From NCBI GenBank assembly GCA_022828135.1, contig JAJEJB010000036.1:1-46232 (forward strand): a stretch of DNA of 46,232 nucleotides. The letters run 5' to 3'. The notes under the pieces are model-generated. The model was not told the origin of the DNA and searched no databases. It saw nothing but the letters and a program-made list of their open reading frames with translations. This stretch comes from Acidimicrobiia bacterium. Lineage in GTDB: Bacteria; Actinomycetota; Acidimicrobiia; Acidimicrobiales; Aldehydirespiratoraceae. A program made the translations under genes and the position numbers. This document shows positions 39,780 to 46,232 of this stretch, piece after piece (within the stretch, counting starts at the first letter, position 1; the number at the start of each line of letters is the position of its first letter).

Positions 39780-40955
39780 TCAGTCGATCCTTACCGACTC
39801 GACGTCCGTCCAGGCGCCGGTCTCCCAGCTGCGCAGCAGCGCGGCCTGCACGCTCACATACTCCAGCGCCTGCTCCATCCCCGCCGAATGGGGCCGGCCC
39901 TCGGCCACCGCGGCCAGGAATTCGTGGTCCTGGATGGTCACCACGTCCTCGAACCCGATGGAGTTGGCCTCCCCTGGAACGAAGCCTGCGTGATACGGGT
40001 GGCGTTCGCCGGCGTAGACGGTGGTGTAGCCCCGGTCGCCCTCGATGATGTTGAACAGCCGCATCTGGTTCATGGTCTCGAAGTTCCAGCTGAGCGCGCC
40101 GTCGGTGCCGTGGACGTCGAAGGCCATCTGGCTCTGCGGTCCCACCATCGTCCGGCTCACCTCGAAGGTGCCGCGGCTGCCGTTGGCGAACACGGCCATG
40201 GCCCCGAAGTAGTCCTCGTTGGTGACCACCCCGACCGGGTCGCCCGGCTCGCCCCGGTCGTAGTGAGTGCCCGACGCGGACGGCAGGGGCCGCTCCTTGA
40301 TGAACGTCTCGCCGGTGCCCACCACCCGCAGGATCGGCCCGTTGAGCATCATGGCCAGGTCGATGGCGTGGCTGAGGATGTCGGTGGAGACGCCGTGCCC
40401 GGCCTGGTCGATCAGGAAGCGCCAGCTGAGCAGGCCGAGCGGATCGGCGCCGTACATGGAGAAGAAACGGCCCCGGTAGTTGGTGATCTGGCCCAGCTCG
40501 CCCGCCTCTATCAGGTTGCGGGCGTGCTGCACGAGCGGCACGAACCGGTAGTTGTAGCCGACCCCGGTGATGATCCCCGCGTCGCGGCAGGCCTTCTCAG
40601 CCCGGGCCGTCTGGGCGGGAGTGCCGCCGACGGGTTTCTCGCAGAACACGTGCCTGCCCGACGCGGCGGCCGCCTCGACCAGCTCGCAGTGCACCATGTT
40701 GGGCGCGCAGATCACGACCACGTCCACGTCGGGATGGTCGACCGCTACCCGCCAGTCTTCGGTGGCCTCGCGGAAGCCGAAGTCCCTCAGGGCGACGGCC
40801 CGCCGCTCTGCCAGCGTGTCGGCGCACACCGTCAGCTCTGCACGGTATTCGAGGCTGTCGAAGATCAACGGCAGGCGCGCGTAGGACCGGGCGTGGGCCT
40901 GACCCATCCAGCCGAAGCCGATCACGGCGATGCCGATGCGGCGCTGGGTGCTCAT
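39780..40955 (-). CDS. Second Gfo/Idh/MocA-family oxidoreductase
   Basis: 391 residues from ATG 40955, overlapping the upstream stop by ATGA. Rossmann part IAVIGFGWMGQAHARSYA, E-K-P in RHVFCEKPVGGTPAQT, VGYNYRFVPLVQHA, and the catalytic GVSTDILSHAIDLAMML. It is longer than iolG. The substrate is probably another inositol isomer, a methyl-inositol or an inosamine: MocA of the rhizopine pathway is of the same family. A 97-bp gap separates it from iolD. Confidence 0.85.
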   Translation of the reverse strand: MSTQRRIGIAVIGFGWMGQAHARSYARLPLIFDSLEYRAELTVCADTLAERRAVALRDFGFREATEDWRVAVDHPDVDVVVICAPNMVHCELVEAAAASGRHVFCEKPVGGTPAQTARAEKACRDAGIITGVGYNYRFVPLVQHARNLIEAGELGQITNYRGRFFSMYGADPLGLLSWRFLIDQAGHGVSTDILSHAIDLAMMLNGPILRVVGTGETFIKERPLPSASGTHYDRGEPGDPVGVVTNEDYFGAMAVFANGSRGTFEVSRTMVGPQSQMAFDVHGTDGALSWNFETMNQMRLFNIIEGDRGYTTVYAGERHPYHAGFVPGEANSIGFEDVVTIQDHEFLAAVAEGRPHSAGMEQALEYVSVQAALLRSWETGAWTDVESVRID

Positions 40956-41908
40956 GAGGCCCTCCGGCGGTCGACGGCGGGATCGGCCGCGGCCGGATCG
41001 AGCAGGTGCTCGGGGCTGCCTCCCCGCAGCCACTGGGCCGCCTGGCCCAGCGCCTGGTCGAGAAGCCTGACCATTCCCGCAGTGGTCGACGACGCCACGT
41101 GCGGCGTGACGATCACATCGTCGCGCCCGAGCAGCGGATGGCCCACCGGCAGCGGCTCCGGCTCAGTCACGTCCAGCCCGGCCCCGGAGATGCGGCCCGA
41201 CTCCAGTCCGGCGAGCAGCGCGTCATGGTCGATCAGCGCGCCCCGGGCACAGTTGATAATGATGACCCCCGGCTTCATGGACGCCACGGCGCGGGCGTCG
41301 ACGATGTGGCGGGTGGCTGCGGTTGCGGGCGCGTGCAGCGACACCGCGTCGCTGGCGCGCCACAAGCCGTCGAGGTCCACCGGCTCGCCGGTCTCCGCCA
41401 CGCGGGCAGGATCCAGATGCGGATCGTGGACCAGCACCCTCATGCCGAGCGCAGCCCCGTAACGCCCCACGCGGCTGCCGATGCGCCCGCAGCCGAGCAG
41501 TCCCAGAGTCCGGCCGTGAAGCTCCAGGGCGCGGTGGTTGACCCGGTAGTCGCCGAGGCCGGCGGCGAGCCCGCGCTCGGCGGGCTTGACGCGCTTGGAC
41601 ACGGCCAGCAGCAGCGCCAGGGCGTGCTCGGCGGTGGACACGGTGGGAGCGTCGGGAGCGTTGCACGCGGCCACGCCGGCCGCGGCGCACTCAGCGACCG
41701 CCACGTTGTCGTAGCCGATGCCGGCGCGGGCCACCACCTTCAGACGGGGCAGGCGGCGGCAAGCGTCGGAGTCCCAAGACTTCTCCGCTCCGACCACGGC
41801 ACCATCGGCCGCGTCGAGGTCGTCGGTCAGCTCGACGTCGTCGGGGACGGACACCTCGGGCGGCGGCCGGCGGTCGATCCAGATGCGCCACGGCGCCGGG
41901 CCGCTCAT
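40952..41908 (-). CDS. D-isomer specific 2-hydroxyacid dehydrogenase
   Basis: 318 residues from ATG 41908, in ATGA overlaps with both neighbours. NAD-binding TLGLLGCGRIGSRVGRYGA, catalytic Arg in IIINCARGALIDHDALL, Glu in DVTEPEPLPVGHPL, His in VIVTPHVASSTTAG. It probably handles an acid intermediate or a side product of inositol breakdown. The family is broad, so the substrate is not known. Confidence 0.85.
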   Translation of the reverse strand: MSGPAPWRIWIDRRPPPEVSVPDDVELTDDLDAADGAVVGAEKSWDSDACRRLPRLKVVARAGIGYDNVAVAECAAAGVAACNAPDAPTVSTAEHALALLLAVSKRVKPAERGLAAGLGDYRVNHRALELHGRTLGLLGCGRIGSRVGRYGAALGMRVLVHDPHLDPARVAETGEPVDLDGLWRASDAVSLHAPATAATRHIVDARAVASMKPGVIIINCARGALIDHDALLAGLESGRISGAGLDVTEPEPLPVGHPLLGRDDVIVTPHVASSTTAGMVRLLDQALGQAAQWLRGGSPEHLLDPAAADPAVDRRRAS

Positions 41909-42870
41909 GCCGCCTCAACCTCGGAAGGATCCCCGCCGGCGAGCACAGCATCGATCTCGGCCGCGGTGGGCATGGCGTCGGCACATGTCAACCGGCCGGC
42001 CACGATCGCGCCGGCCGCATTGGCCCTGGTGACCATCTCGACGGGGTCGAGGCCGGCCAGCAGCCCGTCGGCCAGCGCACCGCCGAAGGCGTCGCCCGCG
42101 CCGAGCCCGCAAACCACATCCACCGGCACCGGCTGGACGCTGGACCTGCCCTCCGGCGTGGCCACCAGCACGCCGTCGGCCCCCATCTTCACCACCGCCA
42201 GCGACACGCCCCGATCGAGCATCCGGTCGGCGGCCTGGTCGGGATCAGCGGCACCGACCGCGATCTCGCACTCGGTCCGGTTGCCCACCGCCACCGTGGC
42301 GTGGTCGACAGCGGCCCCTATGTGCTCGGCCGCCTCCGCCGGCGACGACCAGAAGCTGGGCCGGTAGTCCAGGTCGAGCACGGTGTGCTCGGCCCGGTTG
42401 CGCCTCTCGAGCATGGCCCGGATCGCGGAGCGCGACGGCGCCTGCGCGAAGCGCGAGCCGGTCACCCACAGCACGGGCACCTCGTAGGCCTCGGTGGGGA
42501 TGTCATCGACGGTGAGGTTCATGTCCGGGCCGCGCGGTTCCCGGTAGAACAGCAGGGGCGGGTCGGTCGGCGGGTCCAGCGCGCAGAAGGCCAGCGCGGT
42601 GCGCAAGTGCGGGTCGACCGCCACGTAGTCGTTCACCACCCCGAACCGCTCGGCCAAGGCCGTGCGGATGTACTCGCCGAACCCGTCGTCACCGACCCGC
42701 GTGACCACCGCCGCCCGCCGGCCCAGCCGGGCCGCGGCCACGGCCACGTTGGTCGGCGAGCCTCCGATCGACTTGGCGAACGACGACACCCCGCTCAGGG
42801 GCACGCCGCTCTGCTGCGGGTAGAGGTCGACGCTGACGCGGCCGACGGTGAGCAACTCGAGTCCGGTCAT
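41905..42870 (-). CDS. iolC: 5-dehydro-2-deoxygluconokinase
   Basis: 321 residues from ATG 42870. PfkB-type sugar kinase: LLTVGRVSVDLYPQQSGVPL, GGSPTNVAVAAARLG, FYREPRGPDMN, VGNRTECEIAVG, and the ATP/active-site GLGAGDAFGGALADGLL. The DUF2090 aldolase-like extension of many IolC proteins is absent, which fits with a separate aldolase in this operon. It phosphorylates 2-deoxy-5-keto-gluconate. Confidence 0.9.
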   Translation of the reverse strand: MTGLELLTVGRVSVDLYPQQSGVPLSGVSSFAKSIGGSPTNVAVAAARLGRRAAVVTRVGDDGFGEYIRTALAERFGVVNDYVAVDPHLRTALAFCALDPPTDPPLLFYREPRGPDMNLTVDDIPTEAYEVPVLWVTGSRFAQAPSRSAIRAMLERRNRAEHTVLDLDYRPSFWSSPAEAAEHIGAAVDHATVAVGNRTECEIAVGAADPDQAADRMLDRGVSLAVVKMGADGVLVATPEGRSSVQPVPVDVVCGLGAGDAFGGALADGLLAGLDPVEMVTRANAAGAIVAGRLTCADAMPTAAEIDAVLAGGDPSEVEAA

Positions 42871-42940
42871 CCGTCTCGGGGGCAGGAATCGGCCGTCGCC
42901 GTCGAGTCGACGACGGTCAACGGGCGAAGGCGGATCACCC

Positions 42941-43726
42941 TCAGTTCGAGTCGGCCCCGGCCAACTCGTGCTGGAGCTCCTCCAACTCGGCGCCGCCGGC
43001 CATCAACTGGGTCAGCTCACCCTGCGACAGCTCCTCCTTGGCCCAGTTGCCCAGGGACTGGCCCCGCTGAAGGATCACGAACCGATCACCGACGGGATAG
43101 GCGTGGTTGGGATTGTGGGTGATGAAGATCACCGCCAGCCCCTGGTCCCGGGCCTCCACGATGCGGCGCAGCACCACCCCGGACTGCTTGACGCCCAGCG
43201 CGGAGGTGGGCTCGTCGAGGATCAGCACCCGGGCACCGAAGTAGCTGGCCCTGGCTATGGCCACCGACTGGCGCTCGCCACCCGAGAGGGTGCCCACGCT
43301 CTGCTCGGTGTCGCGGATGTCGATGCCCATCTTGGCCATCTCCTCCTTGGCGATCATCTTGGCCTTGTCGATGTCGATCTGGCGGAACGGCCAGACTCCC
43401 GTCTTGGGCTCCTGACCCAGGAAGAAGTTCCGCCACACCGACATCAGCGGCACCATGGCCAGGTCCTGGTACACGGTGGCGATGCCCGCGGCGAGCGCCT
43501 CCCGGGGATGAGCGAACCGGACCTTGGAACCCTCGAGGACCAGTTCGCCCTCGTCGTGCTGGTGCACGCCGGCCAGGATCTTGATGAAGGTCGACTTGCC
43601 GGCGCCGTTGTCGCCGAGCACGCAGGTCACCTCGCCGGGGTTCACGGTCGTGGTGACGCCGGTGAGGGCGATGATGTTGCCGTAGAACTTCGAGATGTTC
43701 TTCAGTTCGAGGAAGTCGGTGCTCAT
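42941..43726 (-). CDS. Sugar/inositol ABC transporter, ATP-binding protein
   Basis: 261 residues from ATG 43726. A single ATPase domain of the ribose/xylose-type (CUT2) class: Walker [12 protein letters not shown]-loop [16 protein letters not shown], signature [13 protein letters not shown], Walker [14 protein letters not shown]-loop IFITHN. Many CUT2 systems have two fused ATPase domains, while some, such as FrcA, have one like this; two copies should bind the permease. It overlaps the permease stop by ATGA. 70 bp separate it from iolC. Confidence 0.9.
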   Translation of the reverse strand: MSTDFLELKNISKFYGNIIALTGVTTTVNPGEVTCVLGDNGAGKSTFIKILAGVHQHDEGELVLEGSKVRFAHPREALAAGIATVYQDLAMVPLMSVWRNFFLGQEPKTGVWPFRQIDIDKAKMIAKEEMAKMGIDIRDTEQSVGTLSGGERQSVAIARASYFGARVLILDEPTSALGVKQSGVVLRRIVEARDQGLAVIFITHNPNHAYPVGDRFVILQRGQSLGNWAKEELSQGELTQLMAGGAELEELQHELAGADSN

Positions 43727-46074
43727 TGCTGCTCCTCCTTTGCGCCCTTGGCCGGCTCGGCGGGCACGACTATTGCGATCTCGGTCCTATCGGGTTTGGT
43801 GGCGCCAGACGCCGTCGGCGCCTTCTCGGCCCGGCCCCGCACGTAGTTGTTGACCATCACCGCCACCAGCAGCAGGGCCCCCAGCACCAGGAACCGCCAG
43901 TCGCTGTTCCATTGGGCGAAGCCGATGCCCTGGGAGATCATCCCCCAGATAATCGCGCCGATGCCGGCGCCGAGCGCCGACCCGTACCCGCCGGTGAGCA
44001 GGTTGCCGCCCACCACCGCCACGATGATGTAGCGGAACTCGTTGCCGTCGCCCACGTTGGCCTGCACCGCGGTGAGCCGGAAGGCGATCAGCATGCCGGT
44101 GATCCAGGCCGCCCCCGACACCATCATGAACAGCGTGGTCTTGGTGCGCGCCGCCGGCACGCCCACGGAGCGGGCCGCTTCCTTGTTGCCGCCGACGGCC
44201 ATTATCCAGCTGCCGAACTGGGTGCGCATCAGGAGCCACGAGCCGATGGCCGCAAAGACCAGGAACGACAGCACGACCACACCGAACTGGGTCTGCGGGC
44301 ATCTCATTTCGCCGTCGGTGCCCACCGTGCAGATCGTCTCCAACTCGCTGCCGGTGACGAACATCAGGCGGGTGGCGACGCTGAGCATTACCGATCCGAT
44401 TCCCACCGTGACCAAGGCCCGCCCGACCCCCTCGTCGCTGGTCATCAAGGTGCGTCCCAGGGTCCCCACGGCGTACGCCACGAAGCCCACGATGCCCCCC
44501 TTGGCCGCACCGGTCAGCACGGCGTAGAGGATCCCGTCGCCGTCCACCAGTTCGATCACCGCGAACACGACGACGGCTGCCACGCCCAGCGCGGCGCAGA
44601 CGTGCATCCAGCGACCGAATTGCGGGGGCGGCGGTGCGGTGGTGCGGACGGCGCTCAGGTAGCGGGCCACCGCGGACGCGGCCAGCAACAGGGCCACCAG
44701 CAGCAGCACCGTGAACAACTCGACCCGCAGCTTGCGCGACGCCGATTCGGACTGGATGAAGAACGCCAACACGACGATCGCCGCCGAGATGGCCAGGGAG
44801 ACCGTCACCGCGGGCTGCACTCGCCGTGCGGTCGACCAGAGCAGCATGATCCCCAGCAGCGCGAGCCCGCCGAACAGGATGACCCGGGCGGCCTGCACCG
44901 TCACCAGGAAGCTGATCGTCGGCAGGGCGACGAGCACCGCCCCGAGCATGGGGTATCCGGGGGTGATGCGTCCTATCGCCGCCACGACGGCCAGCACTCC
45001 GACGGCGGCGATTCCGAGGGCGAACACGAACTTGCCGAACGATCCGCTCAGGAAGCCCAGCTGGGAGGAGTCCGTGGCGTCCATGACCACCGCAACGATC
45101 ATGGCGACAACCAGGGCCGCGATGCCGCTGATCAAGTACTGCCACCACCGGGCCGAGGTTCCGCGCTCGGACCGGTCCGGCGCCTCATAGCGGAACCTGC
45201 ACCAGCCGGCGACCTTGACCAGCACGCCGGCTGCCACGAGGATGCCGCCGATCCAGTTGGATGCCGTCCCGTCCTGGGCCAGCAGGTAGATCAGACCCAC
45301 CAGCGCCAACACTGTGCCGCCCGCCGCGACCACCATCGCCGCGTAATTCGGGGACGAGCGCCGGGCGTACGTCAGCTCGAACGTCCCGATCATCAGGGCG
45401 GCGATCCCGCCCATGAGCAGCAGCGCCCACATCTCGTCGCGGACTATCCACAGGTTGGACCAGCTGCGGGTGTCCCAGAGGTGGGAGTTGCGAAGCCATT
45501 CCGCACCGAAGATCCCGTTCCAGAACTCGTAGCCCTCGGCCTCGTCGAGCCCCTCGACCAGCACCTTGTTGGTAAAGAGCTTGGAGAAGCCGAGCTTGGC
45601 CCCGATCAGCATGAAGAACGTTCCGAGCGTGACGATGAAGCTGGGAAGCGATGTCTTCTCCACGACGGTGCCGTTGAACCATCCGATCGCCAAAGCGAAC
45701 GCCAGCGACAGCGGCACCGCGATATGGAGTCCCAGCCCGGCGCCGTTGATGTCGTTGGCCAGCAGGATGGCGATGAGAGCCGTCGCCCCGGTCATGGCGC
45801 CCGACGACAGGTCGAACTCGCCGCCGATCATCAGCAGCGCGACAGGAACGGCCATCAGCCCCAGGTAGGCCGCAACGTCGAGGAAGTTGGCCGTGCCTCC
45901 TACGGTGCCGAAGGGAGCGGACACCAGCCAGAACAGCAGCCAGACACCGACGGCCCCCAGCAGGGCCCCGATCTCCGGCCGGGTCAGCAGCGTCTGGATC
46001 GGCCCCCTATGGGCCAGCCGCTCATCGCCGCCGGCAGCGGCTTCGGCGGGCTTGTCGGTGGTCGTGTCGGCCAT
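43723..46074 (-). CDS. Oversized CUT2-type ABC permease, probably for inositol
   Basis: 783 residues from ATG 46074, chosen because GGGGGA lies 5-6 bp upstream; the frame could start four codons earlier. The N-terminal 200 residues match a BPD_transp_2 permease ([37 protein letters not shown]). The C-terminal 180 residues match its second half ([58 protein letters not shown]). Between them, at about residues 210-590, lies a long stretch with ten or more extra predicted membrane helices. Usual family members have 320-400 residues. The insertion is open, in frame, and has normal codon use, so it is not a sequencing artefact. Function of the insert unknown. Confidence 0.85.
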   Translation of the reverse strand: MADTTTDKPAEAAAGGDERLAHRGPIQTLLTRPEIGALLGAVGVWLLFWLVSAPFGTVGGTANFLDVAAYLGLMAVPVALLMIGGEFDLSSGAMTGATALIAILLANDINGAGLGLHIAVPLSLAFALAIGWFNGTVVEKTSLPSFIVTLGTFFMLIGAKLGFSKLFTNKVLVEGLDEAEGYEFWNGIFGAEWLRNSHLWDTRSWSNLWIVRDEMWALLLMGGIAALMIGTFELTYARRSSPNYAAMVVAAGGTVLALVGLIYLLAQDGTASNWIGGILVAAGVLVKVAGWCRFRYEAPDRSERGTSARWWQYLISGIAALVVAMIVAVVMDATDSSQLGFLSGSFGKFVFALGIAAVGVLAVVAAIGRITPGYPMLGAVLVALPTISFLVTVQAARVILFGGLALLGIMLLWSTARRVQPAVTVSLAISAAIVVLAFFIQSESASRKLRVELFTVLLLVALLLAASAVARYLSAVRTTAPPPPQFGRWMHVCAALGVAAVVVFAVIELVDGDGILYAVLTGAAKGGIVGFVAYAVGTLGRTLMTSDEGVGRALVTVGIGSVMLSVATRLMFVTGSELETICTVGTDGEMRCPQTQFGVVVLSFLVFAAIGSWLLMRTQFGSWIMAVGGNKEAARSVGVPAARTKTTLFMMVSGAAWITGMLIAFRLTAVQANVGDGNEFRYIIVAVVGGNLLTGGYGSALGAGIGAIIWGMISQGIGFAQWNSDWRFLVLGALLLVAVMVNNYVRGRAEKAPTASGATKPDRTEIAIVVPAEPAKGAKEEQQ

Positions 46075-46158
46075 TTGATCCCCCAATGGCTAGTTGACTC
46101 AAGCCGGTCGTCCCGGGGCCCTGTGGCGACCGGACGTTTCTCATATCCGCCCAGCACC

Positions 46159-46183
46159 GGGGCCTGCCACAGGGGCAGGCCCC
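46159..46183. terminator. Strong hairpin between the permease and the gene beyond the right edge
   Basis: A perfect 10-bp stem, GGGGCCTGCC with GGCAGGCCCC, and a 5-nt loop. On the minus strand it lies between a possible stop codon (TAA at 46198-46200, ending a frame PPPLC) and the permease start. In ABC sugar operons a hairpin here often lowers expression of the permease and ATPase relative to the binding protein, and protects the upstream mRNA. No T-run follows. A 20-bp palindrome of CGGCCGG units fills 46213-46232. The binding-protein gene is inferred only. Confidence 0.5.
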
Positions 46184-46232
46184 GCGCTGGGGGGAAATTA
46201 GCAGAGAGGGGGCGGCCGGCGGCCGCCGGCCG

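Overview
This is chromosome from a high-GC actinobacterium. GTG and TTG starts are common, genes overlap at ATGA/GTGA, and there are acidimicrobial-style S-layer-like modules (pattern FCPD-x-P...R-x-x-M), so a member of the class Acidimicrobiia is the best guess. That assignment is an inference; no rRNA gene is present.

Positions 1-7230 are an accessory island with lower GC and degraded genes. From the left it holds the start of a transposase that runs off the edge, a gene cut by that insertion element, a small membrane protein, an overlapping two-gene module (a large unknown protein plus a PD-(D/E)XK nuclease-like protein), an IS3-like remnant, two coupled small genes, and a Ymh-type protein with a HEPN R-x4-H motif. 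The island ends at an unusual tRNA-Val gene.

Positions 7332-14213 hold mixed genes: a crotonase-fold protein without the usual catalytic glutamates, a lipoprotein serpin, an ArsR regulator coupled to a permease, a DUF1801 protein, a DUF418 membrane protein with an apparent 1-base frameshift, a PhyH-type dioxygenase, a VapC remnant, and an ArfB-type ribosome rescue factor. Positions 14263-17724 form a small block (ABC-2 exporter and HEPN/MNT toxin-antitoxin pair) bounded by two copies of a hairpin repeat.

Positions 17990-31526 look more like core genome: tRNA-Cys, tRNA-Gly, a phosphoribosyltransferase, metX and a sulfhydrylase gene behind a SAM-type riboswitch, a DEAD-box helicase, adenosine deaminase, a very large secreted M16 peptidase-like protein, uracil phosphoribosyltransferase, and a membrane-protein/winged-helix regulator module with a clean operator.

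Positions 31595-46074 are one long minus-strand inositol catabolism locus. It encodes an ABC importer (the binding protein probably lies beyond the right edge), IolC, IolD, IolB, two Gfo/Idh/MocA dehydrogenases, a hydroxyacid dehydrogenase, two SDR-type proteins and a class I aldolase. In its middle is a single protein that fuses a MocD-like di-iron hydroxylase to a MocE-like Rieske domain. The proposal is that the locus takes up inositols, including O-methylated ones; removes the methyl group oxidatively; oxidises the ring; opens it with IolD; isomerises with IolB; phosphorylates with IolC; and cleaves with the aldolase. No iolE was found in the window.
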